Shown here: positions 19,595 through 27,814 of the stretch, in pieces
How positions within the stretch are numbered: position 1 is the first letter of the stretch
Layout of the letters: each line of letters opens with the position of its first letter
Assembly: GCA_944376125.1 (NCBI GenBank)
Contig: CALWBQ010000005.1
Span: 60,161-124,160, forward strand
DNA from: an uncultured Lachnospiraceae bacterium
GTDB lineage: Bacteria > Bacillota > Clostridia > Lachnospirales > Lachnospiraceae
Reading direction: 5' to 3'
DNA length: 64,000 nt
Program-made: the position numbers and the translations under genes
The notes under the pieces: model-generated
Told to the model about the DNA's origin: nothing
Database searches by the model: none
Seen by the model: only the letters and a program-made list of their open reading frames with translations

Positions 19595-19624
19595 GAAAAA
19601 AGCGAGCAGTATTCCGCCTCACTC
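19595..19624 (-). terminator. Probable terminator after codY
   Basis: Minus strand: AGTGAG pairs with CTCGCT (one G-U pair) around a GC-rich loop and is followed by TTTTTT. It lies 17-46 bp after the codY stop. Confidence 0.55.
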
Positions 19625-19640
19625 TGGCAATCCCTTCCTG

Positions 19641-20423
19641 TTACTTATTTCCATTTGCCTTAATTGCCTTCAATTCATCAAATACCACATCGTTTAAAAC
19701 CTTAATATATGTCCCCTTCATTCCAGAAGAGCGGGATTCAATTACACCAGCACTCTCAAATTTTCTCAGCGCATTGACAATCACAGAACGGGTAATGCCC
19801 ACCCGATCAGCAATTTTGCTGGCAACCAGTATTCCCTCATTGCCATCCAATTCTTCGAAAATATGGGTGATTGCCTCTAGTTCAGAGAAAGACAGAGTAC
19901 TGATAGCAGACTTCACAATCTGAATCTTTCTCGTCTCCTCAGCATTCTCTTCATTTACAGAACGCATCATTTCAAGGCCGACAACTGTCGTTCCATATTC
20001 GCTCAAAATAATGTCATCAATATCATACTGGGCATCCGATTTGTAAATAAACAAGGTTCCAAGTCTTTCTCCGGCAATGTCGATCGGCGTGATAATCGCC
20101 TGGTACTTTTTTACATTCTCCTCTGCAAACCCCAAAGTAGCCAGATTGACATTTTCCTTTGTGGACAGCACACTGAGAAGCCTCTCATTCAACATCTTAT
20201 CCACATAGCCGCCCACCTGATCCTCGATCAGTTCCTCAATTTCATCCACGCCGGGCCAAATACTGACACCCAGAACTTTTCCCTTTTTACTAATCACCAA
20301 GATGTTGGATAACAGAATCTCACTCAGGACTTTACAAATATCATTAAAAACAAACTTGTGTGAATTGTTATTATGCAACAGCTTGTTGATTTTTCTGGTT
20401 TTGTCCAGCAACTGTACACTCAT
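19641..20423 (-). CDS. codY: GTP- and branched-chain-amino-acid-sensing repressor CodY
   Basis: Global nutritional regulator, 260 aa. The N-terminal GAF domain senses isoleucine/valine and GTP. The C-terminal winged helix is recognisable from SKIADRVGITRSVIVNALRKFESAGVIESRSSGMKGTYIKVLND near 205-250, the best conserved part of the family. It has its own promoter with a partial CodY box downstream, suggesting autoregulation. It follows topA, as in many clostridia. Confidence 0.98.
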   Translation of the reverse strand: MSVQLLDKTRKINKLLHNNNSHKFVFNDICKVLSEILLSNILVISKKGKVLGVSIWPGVDEIEELIEDQVGGYVDKMLNERLLSVLSTKENVNLATLGFAEENVKKYQAIITPIDIAGERLGTLFIYKSDAQYDIDDIILSEYGTTVVGLEMMRSVNEENAEETRKIQIVKSAISTLSFSELEAITHIFEELDGNEGILVASKIADRVGITRSVIVNALRKFESAGVIESRSSGMKGTYIKVLNDVVFDELKAIKANGNK

Positions 20424-20452
20424 TTTCCAAAACCTCCTTGCTCAGTTGAATA

Positions 20453-20467
20453 AATTTTCTGAAGCCG
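20453..20467 (-). promoter_or_regulatory. Possible CodY box in codY leader
   Basis: The plus-strand sequence AATTTTCTGAAGCCG matches 11 of 15 positions of the CodY consensus AATTTTCWGAAAATT. It lies between the codY promoter and the codY start, a position suited to autoregulation. The right half is degenerate. Confidence 0.4.
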
Positions 20468-20482
20468 CTATATATTACCTAA

Positions 20483-20511
20483 ATTCTACCATGGTTTTTC
20501 AACAATCACAA
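20483..20511 (-). promoter_or_regulatory. Sigma-A promoter for codY
   Basis: Minus strand: -35 TTGTGA (20506-20511), 17-bp spacer, -10 TAGAAT (20483-20488) with an extended TG upstream of the -10. Confidence 0.65.
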
Positions 20512-20549
20512 TAGTTTTTGGAAATTTTTTGATTTTTTAATAAATACTT

Positions 20550-22634
20550 TTATTTTGCTTTAATTTTCGTACGATACCCACATGCCTCGTTGGAGCAGAC
20601 TAATTGATTTCCTTTTTCTACCATATAGCATCCACACTCCGGGCATTTTTCTGCCGACGGCTTCTGCCAGGACATAAAATCACATTCTGGATTAGCCTCG
20701 CAGCCATAATAGCGGCGTCCCTTTTTCGTCTTCTTTATCACGACCTCTTTGCCGCACTTCGGGCAGGGCACACCGATCTTTTCCAGATATGGCTTCGTAT
20801 TCTTACATTCCGGAAATCCTGGACATGCCAAAAACTTCCCATGCGGGCCGTACTTCACTACCATATGGCGGCCGCAGAATTCGCAGATTTCATCTGTCAC
20901 CTCATCGGCAATGGTCACAGATTCCAATTCCTTCTGAGCTTTCTGAACAGCTTCCTCCAGGTCCGGATAGAAGTTTTCGATTACTGTCTTCCAATCAACC
21001 GATCCATCTCCTACTTTATCTAAGAGATATTCCAAATTCGCTGTAAACGCAGTGTCCACAATGCTGGGAAAGCACTGCTTCATCATGCGATTGACCACTT
21101 CCCCAAGTTCGGTCACATACAAATTCTTATTTTCCTTGACTACATAGCGCCTTGCAAGAATCGTGGTGATTGTCGGTGCATAAGTACTGGGACGCCCGAT
21201 TCCCTGTTCTTCCAGAGCTTTGACCAGAGATGCCTCTGTATAGTGGGCCGGCGGCTGAGTAAAATGCTGGCTGGGCTCTAATTCTGCCAGTTCCAGCTTC
21301 ATTCCTTTTTCCAGTTTGCCTGCCAAAATATTCTGTTCTTCCTTATCTTCTTCCTGTGTATATACAGATAGGTAGCCATCAAATACTAATTTTGAAGCTG
21401 CCAATGTAAACAGGTAGGCCCCGGCACCAATTTTCACTGTCGTTGTCTCATATTTTGCCGGTTCCATTCTGCTGGCAGCAAAGCGCTTCCAGATCAGCTG
21501 ATACAGCCGGAACAAATCTCTTTGAAGGGAATCCTTCACCATAACTGGGGTAAGAGAGATATCCGTAGGGCGAATTGCCTCATGGGCATCCTGAATAATC
21601 TTCCCGCCTTTTTTGCTGTCTGTCTCGCTCCCGGCTACATACTGACTCCCGTAATGTTCCGCAATAAATCCTCTTGCTGCCTGATCAGCTTCCTCCGCCA
21701 CACGAGTCGAATCTGTACGGAGGTATGTGATCAAGCCGATCGTCCCGTGTCCTTTTACTTCCACACCCTCATACAGCTGCTGAGCTAGCCGCATTGTCTT
21801 TTGGGTCGAAAAATTCAATACCTTCGATGCTTCCTGCTGCATCGTACTGGTAGTAAACGGGATCGGCGGCTTTTTCATCCGCTCCCCCGTCTTTAATTCC
21901 TCCACGACATAGTCCTGGCCCTTCAGTTCATTCAGGATCTTATCTGCCTCATCCTTGCTCTTGATCGCCAGTTTTCCATCCCGAGTGCCGTAAAAACGGG
22001 CTTTCAGGTGTTTCCGGTTTCCGGGCGCCTGAAACGATGCATCCAAAGTCCAATACTCTTCCGGGACAAACGCATTAATCTCATCTTCCCGATCACATAT
22101 CATTCGAAGAGCCACAGACTGCACACGGCCGGCACTTAATCCTCTTTTTACCTTTTCCCAAAGCAGCGGGCTGATTTTATAACCCACCATTCTGTCTAAA
22201 ACTCTTCTGGCCTGCTGAGCATCCACCAAATTCATGTCAATCTCTCTTGGATGTTTAATAGATGCCTTGACTGCATTTTTGGTGATTTCATTGAAGCTGA
22301 TCCTATAAACCTTCTTATCCTTCAGCTCATCCAGCTTCAAGGCTTTCATCAAATGCCAGGAGATCGCTTCGCCCTCCCGGTCAGGGTCCGTTGCCAGGTA
22401 AATTTTGTCAGCTTTTTTTACTTCTTTTCTCAGCTTAGAAAGGATATCCCCTTTTCCTCGAATGGTAATATACTTCGGTTCATAATCGTGCTCAACGTCT
22501 ATTCCCAGCTGGCTTTTGGGAAGATCTCGCACATGGCCGTTGGAAGCATCCACCTCATAGTTCGAACCCAAAAATTTTTTAATCGTTTTTACTTTTGCAG
22601 GAGACTCTACGATTACCAGATTATTTGTTGCCAT
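20550..22634 (-). CDS. topA: DNA topoisomerase I
   Basis: Type IA topoisomerase that relaxes negative supercoils, 694 aa. N-terminal TOPRIM begins LVIVESPAKVKTIKKFLG. The active-site tyrosine is in LITYLRTDSTR near 300. Three C-terminal zinc ribbons are visible with their Cys pairs (CEFCG/CPGFPEC, CPKCG/CEANPEC, CPECG/CSNEAC). It follows dprA by 9 bp, in the common comM-dprA-topA order. Confidence 0.98.
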   Translation of the reverse strand: MATNNLVIVESPAKVKTIKKFLGSNYEVDASNGHVRDLPKSQLGIDVEHDYEPKYITIRGKGDILSKLRKEVKKADKIYLATDPDREGEAISWHLMKALKLDELKDKKVYRISFNEITKNAVKASIKHPREIDMNLVDAQQARRVLDRMVGYKISPLLWEKVKRGLSAGRVQSVALRMICDREDEINAFVPEEYWTLDASFQAPGNRKHLKARFYGTRDGKLAIKSKDEADKILNELKGQDYVVEELKTGERMKKPPIPFTTSTMQQEASKVLNFSTQKTMRLAQQLYEGVEVKGHGTIGLITYLRTDSTRVAEEADQAARGFIAEHYGSQYVAGSETDSKKGGKIIQDAHEAIRPTDISLTPVMVKDSLQRDLFRLYQLIWKRFAASRMEPAKYETTTVKIGAGAYLFTLAASKLVFDGYLSVYTQEEDKEEQNILAGKLEKGMKLELAELEPSQHFTQPPAHYTEASLVKALEEQGIGRPSTYAPTITTILARRYVVKENKNLYVTELGEVVNRMMKQCFPSIVDTAFTANLEYLLDKVGDGSVDWKTVIENFYPDLEEAVQKAQKELESVTIADEVTDEICEFCGRHMVVKYGPHGKFLACPGFPECKNTKPYLEKIGVPCPKCGKEVVIKKTKKGRRYYGCEANPECDFMSWQKPSAEKCPECGCYMVEKGNQLVCSNEACGYRTKIKAK

Positions 22635-22643
22635 ACTGACTCC

Positions 22644-23762
22644 TCATCCACAGTTTTTTCTGTAATAATGGTTTGCCTCCTGTGCAATGTATCCCTTCAA
22701 CTCCAAATCAAGAAGGATCCCCATACATTCGTGTACCGGCAAACCGCTTTCTTTTACAATCTCTTCAATAAATTTTGGTTGCAAATCGAGGCAACTATAC
22801 ACCTTTTTTTCTTCCTTGGCAAGTCCCTTCTCACTTTTTTCCCGAATTCTTAATATTTTTCTCTGGCTGATTCCGAAAAAATCCAGTACATCCTCTGGAT
22901 TCAGCAGGGGGTAAGCCCCACCTTGTATCAATCGATTGCACCCTGCGCTCAGCAAATCCGTAATTCTTCCTGGGACAGCAAAAATATCTTTTCCTTGTTC
23001 CAGAGCAATCTCAGCTATAATTAACGAGCCGCTTTTCTCCCTGGCTTCTACCACAATTATAATGTCAGCCATACCGCTGATAATCCTGTTCCGCCTCGGA
23101 AAATTTCTAGCTTTTGGCGGTTCTCCCAATCCATATTCTGAAATGATCCCTCCATTTTCTTCCATGATTGAATATAATGGATAATTTTCTTTTGGATAGC
23201 AAATATTAATTCCGCATCCTAAAATGCCGAAAGTTGCTTTTCCGGCTTCCACCGCCCCACGGTTGCCTGCACTGTCAATTCCAGCCGCCAAGCCGCTGAC
23301 AATTTGAATCCCTCCTGCACTCAATTCTCTGCCAAAATACCGGGCAACCTGCCTTCCGTACTCTGAGCATTCCCTGGCCCCCACGATGGCCGCCACAGGG
23401 CGGTACGGATCCGGCAGCATTCCTTTTACATATAATCCCATAGGGCGATTGGAAATATGCAACAGCTTCTCCGGATATTCAGAATCATATGGTGTCAAAA
23501 AACGGATCTTTCTTCTCAGTAATTCTTCATATTCTCTTTCCGCTATCCGTCTCCCTTCTGCTCCTTTTGCTGCTTTAAATGCCCCAGCCAATGACGGAGG
23601 GATCAATTTTTTCTCTATCAACACTTTTTCTTCTATATTATATAAAGCAGTTTTTGGTTTAATTCCGCTCCAGACCCGCTCTGTCCAGACCGGGCCAAAA
23701 CCAGATATCCTAGTAAGCCAAAACAGACACTGACGTTCTTCTTCTGTCAGCCCAGTTATCAC
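22644..23762 (-). CDS. dprA: DNA processing protein DprA (Smf)
   Basis: Loads RecA onto incoming single-stranded DNA in transformation. 372 aa with a GTG start at 23762 that overlaps the comM stop (GTGA), preceded by GGGAGGGGG; a TTG seven codons upstream is less well placed. Rossmann-fold core motifs: GARECSEYGRQ near 135, SGLAAGIDSAGNRGA near 160, FPRRNRIISGMAD near 220. The C-terminus has a winged-helix (DML1-like) domain. It is translationally coupled to comM. Confidence 0.95.
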   Translation of the reverse strand: MITGLTEEERQCLFWLTRISGFGPVWTERVWSGIKPKTALYNIEEKVLIEKKLIPPSLAGAFKAAKGAEGRRIAEREYEELLRRKIRFLTPYDSEYPEKLLHISNRPMGLYVKGMLPDPYRPVAAIVGARECSEYGRQVARYFGRELSAGGIQIVSGLAAGIDSAGNRGAVEAGKATFGILGCGINICYPKENYPLYSIMEENGGIISEYGLGEPPKARNFPRRNRIISGMADIIIVVEAREKSGSLIIAEIALEQGKDIFAVPGRITDLLSAGCNRLIQGGAYPLLNPEDVLDFFGISQRKILRIREKSEKGLAKEEKKVYSCLDLQPKFIEEIVKESGLPVHECMGILLDLELKGYIAQEANHYYRKNCG

Positions 23763-25315
23763 AATCCCGTTCCCCCTCCCCAATACTTTTCTTCCAATCC
23801 TCGGTAACTAACCGCTTCGGCTAGATGGAGCTTTGAAATATAAGTCTCTCCGGCTAGATCTGCAATCGTCCTTGCTACTTTCAAAATTTTATGTACAGAT
23901 CTGCCGCTCATTTTTTTCGCTGTGTAAACCTGTTCCAGGTAGGTTTCCTCCTGGACATTCAAACGGCAATACTGTTTTATCTCCCTGATTCCCATTTCAC
24001 TGTTGCTCCGGATCCCCGTATTTCCAAAACGCTCACTCTGCAGCTTCCACGCTTTCACCACACGTGCTCTGATATTCTCAGAGCTTTCTCCGTCTTCTCC
24101 CCTAAAATCCCGATAAGAAATAGGCGCAGCTTCGGCACAAATATCAAATCTCTCCAAAATAGGCTTTGAAATCTTCCCCAGGTAATGCTGAATCTGTCCC
24201 CTGCTGCACCGGCAGCGCCCTCTATCCGGATAATATCCGCAGGGGCAGGGATTCATTGCTGCCACCAGCATGACATTAGCCGGAAAAATGTACGTCCCAT
24301 GAAGACGAGAAATCGACACAGAGCGTTCTTCCAAGGGCTGCCTCAATATCTCAATTGTTCTTGAAGCAAATTCCGGAAGCTCGTCCAAAAACAGCACACC
24401 TCCAGATGCCAAAGACAATTCTCCTGGTTTTGGCATATTGCCGCCTCCTGCCAATGCCTGCGGGCTCACTGTGTGATGCGGGCTCCGAAATGGCCTTTCC
24501 CGAATCATAGATACTCCCGGCGGAAGAAGGCCGCAGATACTATATACCTTAGAAATTTCAATTCTCTCTGACTCTTCCATCGGCGGAAGAATTGTAGGAA
24601 TTCTCTGCGCGATCATCGTCTTCCCGGTTCCGGCAGCGCCTATGATCAGGAGATTGTGGCGCCCTGCTGCAGCCACCTCCGCTGCGCGCTTCAATAAAAT
24701 TTGTCCATTTACTTCAGAGAAATCAACGGTTCTTGTTTCTTCCCGGCCAGCACATTTCCTGTCTCTCTCTGCAGCCCGCCTATTCATAGTCTCTTTCTGT
24801 TCTTCTGGATGAAGCAGAAACTTCACACATTCCGCCAGTGTTCTCGGTGTAATAATCTCGATGTCCCTCACAGAGTTTCCCTCTTCAAAATTGTCCTCTG
24901 GAATATAACATCTGCGAAACCCCATCTTCTTTGCAGCAATCACGATAGGCAGTACCCCGCGCACCGCTTTTATTTTTCCGTCCAACCCTAATTCACCTAT
25001 AAACAGACTATCCTCTGTCAGCGGTGATATACCGCCCTCAAGAGACGATAAAATTGCCAGCGCAATTCCTAAATCATAGCTTGTACCTGCTTTCCGAACA
25101 GATGCCGGCGATAGATTGATAACTGTCTTTTTCGGCGGCAGCAAAAAACCGCTGCCCCGCAGCGCAGTTCGCGCTCTCTCCTGTGCCTCGCGCACTTCCG
25201 AAGACAGATATCCAACCATGCAGGTTCCGGGCAGCCCGTTGTTGGAATCCGCCTCTACACTGACAATCTGCCCCTCTATTCCGCGTATTCCTCCACTATA
25301 TATCCTGCTAAACAA
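23759..25315 (-). CDS. comM: YifB/ComM-family Mg-chelatase-like AAA+ ATPase
   Basis: 518-aa AAA+ ATPase; ComM is a branch-migration helicase that aids integration of transformed DNA. The start is taken as TTG at 25315 so that the protein opens FSRIYSGGIRGIEGQ, as family members do; AAAGGAGG lies just ahead. The N-terminal Lon-like ChlI domain covers about 1-170 (SPASVRKAGTSYDLGIAL). Walker A GAAGTGKTM is near 222 and Walker B GGVLFLDELPEF near 300, with a C-terminal lid domain. A GTG seven codons upstream is the alternative start. Confidence 0.93.
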   Translation of the reverse strand: MFSRIYSGGIRGIEGQIVSVEADSNNGLPGTCMVGYLSSEVREAQERARTALRGSGFLLPPKKTVINLSPASVRKAGTSYDLGIALAILSSLEGGISPLTEDSLFIGELGLDGKIKAVRGVLPIVIAAKKMGFRRCYIPEDNFEEGNSVRDIEIITPRTLAECVKFLLHPEEQKETMNRRAAERDRKCAGREETRTVDFSEVNGQILLKRAAEVAAAGRHNLLIIGAAGTGKTMIAQRIPTILPPMEESERIEISKVYSICGLLPPGVSMIRERPFRSPHHTVSPQALAGGGNMPKPGELSLASGGVLFLDELPEFASRTIEILRQPLEERSVSISRLHGTYIFPANVMLVAAMNPCPCGYYPDRGRCRCSRGQIQHYLGKISKPILERFDICAEAAPISYRDFRGEDGESSENIRARVVKAWKLQSERFGNTGIRSNSEMGIREIKQYCRLNVQEETYLEQVYTAKKMSGRSVHKILKVARTIADLAGETYISKLHLAEAVSYRGLEEKYWGGGTGL

Positions 25316-25340
25316 GATTCCTCCTTTCTGGTTCACCCGG

Positions 25341-26096
25341 TCAATGGAATTCCGTCATATATTCCCGGTATCTGAGCGGGAGATGATTTCTCTGGCAAAC
25401 AGGGTTGGTTCGCTCTTTTATCGCAATCTCCTTATAAAAAATCTTCCACAGTTCTTCATAACCCTTCTTATCTGTCTGCCATCCCCTGATCGTCTCCTCC
25501 ATCACAGAATCAATCTCGCATAATATCCATCCCTTACACGGGATAAATATAACTGCCTGCTTTCGGTTTTCGTCAAAAATCATCCATGTTTCCCCAGGCA
25601 GACGGTCTGCAAAATGTGAGGCCAAAAGCGGAAGAACAGCATTTTTCGATCCGATTTTGCTGAACAAAATCCCTTCTCCTGTCTCAGAAAACCGAATAAA
25701 TTCCATCCATTTATGAGCCTCGCAGCTAACATTCCGGCAAATTTGAAACAGGTCAAACACTGCCGGCACAGCAAGCATATCCATAACTTTCTTCCCGTAA
25801 TGAAAACCATATATTAAAAAACGGTATATCTTATCTGCCCTGTCCAAGTCATTACTCAAAGAAGCAATATAAATTTTCTCAAACGCATCCTCGCATATTT
25901 TTTGCCGGACGGCATCCATCACCTTTCTGGCTTTTTCCGATGATACATCGGCAGAAAGATATTCTGTGAAAAGAGACCATTCAAAAGCCCCCTCTACCTC
26001 CAGACGTACCTGGCTATGTCCTCTCTTTCCCATCCAGGCATCATATATCCCGCACAGGATTCCTTCAAACGAATCTTTACAAATATAACTGGTCAT
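25341..26096 (-). CDS. DUF4130/TIGR03915-type DNA-metabolism protein
   Basis: 251-aa protein recognised as the family that always travels with the TIGR03916 radical SAM protein. Typical features: N-terminal SFEGILCGIYDAW, a central YRFLIYGFHYGKKVMDML, and the EFIRFSETGEGILFSKIGSKNAVLPLLASHFADRLP block near 140-178 that ends in a W-x-I-x-DE segment. The reaction is not known. It is 17 bp downstream of its radical SAM partner and 25 bp upstream of comM on the same strand, behind the LexA-box promoter. Confidence 0.85.
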   Translation of the reverse strand: MTSYICKDSFEGILCGIYDAWMGKRGHSQVRLEVEGAFEWSLFTEYLSADVSSEKARKVMDAVRQKICEDAFEKIYIASLSNDLDRADKIYRFLIYGFHYGKKVMDMLAVPAVFDLFQICRNVSCEAHKWMEFIRFSETGEGILFSKIGSKNAVLPLLASHFADRLPGETWMIFDENRKQAVIFIPCKGWILCEIDSVMEETIRGWQTDKKGYEELWKIFYKEIAIKERTNPVCQRNHLPLRYREYMTEFH

Positions 26097-26113
26097 ATTC
26101 CGGTCTCCACCTC

Positions 26114-27616
26114 TTAAAAATCTCCCCCTGCTGCCGCATGAATGTCTGCTCTGGAAGGCATAACTTCCAAATTCATGTCATCAAACAGAGATAATTGACG
26201 GTATGCGTTTCTATGGCTGATATCCCACGACCTTCTTTGTTCTTCTCCAATTAGACTGGAAGTAATAAAATCCTGATTCAGACGGATTCCTTCCTGCATT
26301 TTTCCAGAGCACATAATAAAATAGCAGGCCCGCTTCAGCACAACTCCCAATTTCTTTAAAGCCAAAAAATCCAGCGGGCAGCTTCGTCTGGCTGCAATGA
26401 TCCTTCTGGCTGATTTCACACCGATTCCTGGCACTCTTAACAGCATAGAGTAATCCGCACGGTTGATTTCTACCGGAAACTTTTCCAGGTGGCGAATTGC
26501 CCAGTCACATTTTGGATCCAAAAAGACATTGAAATTGGGATGTTCTTCTGTCAAAAGTTCATCTGCCCGGAATCCATAGAATCTCAAAAGCCAATCTGCC
26601 TGGTACAGACGGTGCTCTCTGAGAAGCGGAGGTCCCCCAGGCAGCGCAGGCAAAGCCGAATCATTATTTACCGGTATAAAGGCCGAAAAAAACACTCTTT
26701 TCAATCCATAACTGTGATACAGTGCCTCCGTCACCTTAATCATCTGGTAATCATTTTCCAGAGTTGCCCCTACTATCATCTGGGTGCTCTGTCCCGCCGG
26801 AACAAATTTCCTGCCCTTTCTGAGCTTTTCCGGACACAGGAATTTGTATTCGGACGCGCCTTGTTTCACTAAGCTGTCCTCTGCTTTCGGGCCGAATCCC
26901 CTCCCCCTATTTCCAGGTTGAAAAAGAGCCGCTCCTCCTGCAAATCCTTCTCTGCTTTTTCCATACAGCAGTTTCTGCTCCTGCCCTTGTAAAAAAGCCT
27001 GATGGCAAATTCCCTGTTGAATCTGGCGCATAGGTTTTAAAATCTTCTCCCTAGTCTTTCCAGGCGCTAAGCGCTTCAGCCCCTCTGCCGTAGGGAGTTC
27101 CAAATTAACGCTCATGCGATCTGCCAAAAATCCAACTCTCTCAATCAGCTCTTCCGAAGCTCCGGGAATTGCCTTGATATGGATATATCCATTAAAGTGG
27201 TAGGATGTCCTGAGCATATAAACTGCCTGATAAATCTGCTCCATAGTGTAGTCTGCACTGTAAAGTACACCTGAACTTAAAAATAATCCTTCGATATAAT
27301 TTCTTCTGTAAAACTCGATAGTGATACGGCAGACTTCCTCTGGTGTAAAGGCCGTTCTGACCATATCATTGGAGCAGCGGTTGACACAATATTTGCAGTC
27401 ATATATGCACTGGTTAGTAAACAAAATTTTTAAAAGTGAGATACAGCGTCCATCTGCCGCAAAACTGTGGCAGATTCCTGCCTCAACTGCATTTCCCAGC
27501 GCTCCCGCTTTCCCTCTTCTGTCAGTTCCGCTGGAAGTGCAGGCAACATCATACTTTGCTGCGTCTGTAAGTATTTTTAACTTTTCTGAAATTGTCAAGT
27601 TTTGCTGGATTACCAT
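26114..27616 (-). CDS. Putative DNA modification/repair radical SAM protein (TIGR03916 type)
   Basis: 500-aa radical SAM enzyme. The start at 27616 has GGAGGGG in front; the frame is open further upstream but through the promoter. The [4Fe-4S]-SAM motif CIYDCKYC (CxxxCxxC) is near residue 68. The C-terminal third has a helix-hairpin-helix DNA-binding motif, LRVPGIGVKSARRI, near 405. The N-terminus LKILTDAAKYDVACTSSG is the family hallmark. The middle (about 205-270) carries a basic, Gly-rich stretch I cannot assign. Substrate unknown; the HhH and the SOS-type promoter support a DNA-repair role. Confidence 0.88.
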   Translation of the reverse strand: MVIQQNLTISEKLKILTDAAKYDVACTSSGTDRRGKAGALGNAVEAGICHSFAADGRCISLLKILFTNQCIYDCKYCVNRCSNDMVRTAFTPEEVCRITIEFYRRNYIEGLFLSSGVLYSADYTMEQIYQAVYMLRTSYHFNGYIHIKAIPGASEELIERVGFLADRMSVNLELPTAEGLKRLAPGKTREKILKPMRQIQQGICHQAFLQGQEQKLLYGKSREGFAGGAALFQPGNRGRGFGPKAEDSLVKQGASEYKFLCPEKLRKGRKFVPAGQSTQMIVGATLENDYQMIKVTEALYHSYGLKRVFFSAFIPVNNDSALPALPGGPPLLREHRLYQADWLLRFYGFRADELLTEEHPNFNVFLDPKCDWAIRHLEKFPVEINRADYSMLLRVPGIGVKSARRIIAARRSCPLDFLALKKLGVVLKRACYFIMCSGKMQEGIRLNQDFITSSLIGEEQRRSWDISHRNAYRQLSLFDDMNLEVMPSRADIHAAAGGDF

Positions 27617-27633
27617 TGTCCCCTCCGCATATT

Positions 27634-27701
27634 CGAACATTTGTTCTGTAAGTATATCATATCTTCTTGAAAAAGGCAACGGTTTCCAGAACGTTTGTTC
27701 T
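27634..27701 (-). promoter_or_regulatory. SOS promoter: sigma-A promoter flanked by two LexA boxes
   Basis: Minus strand: -35 TTGCCT (27674-27679), 17-bp spacer, -10 TATACT (27651-27656). Box 1 at 27634-27647 (plus: CGAACATTTGTTCT) sits just downstream of the -10. Box 2 at 27688-27701 (plus: AGAACGTTTGTTCT) sits just upstream of the -35. Both fit the Gram-positive LexA core GAAC-RNRY-GTTC when read on the minus strand. Confidence 0.88.
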
Positions 27702-27791
27702 GTCTATTCTGGCGAAACCCTTCTTTCCTTCAGCAGGAGCAGTTTCATCTGCCCCTGCCGTTCATCCTGCAAATTTCGATATTTTAGTGCT

Positions 27792-27814
27792 AAAAGGGAA
27801 GGCAGCTTACTGCC
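27792..27814 (-). terminator. Possible terminator of the surface-protein gene
   Basis: Minus strand: GGCAG-TAAG-CTGCC hairpin overlapping the stop codon, followed by a short T-rich stretch (TTCCCTTTT). The stem is short, so efficiency is uncertain. Confidence 0.45.

Noticed and set aside
27734..27757. Hairpin CAGGAGCAG/CTGCCCCTG as a terminator
   Set aside because: No T run follows on either strand and the pairing has a mismatch.
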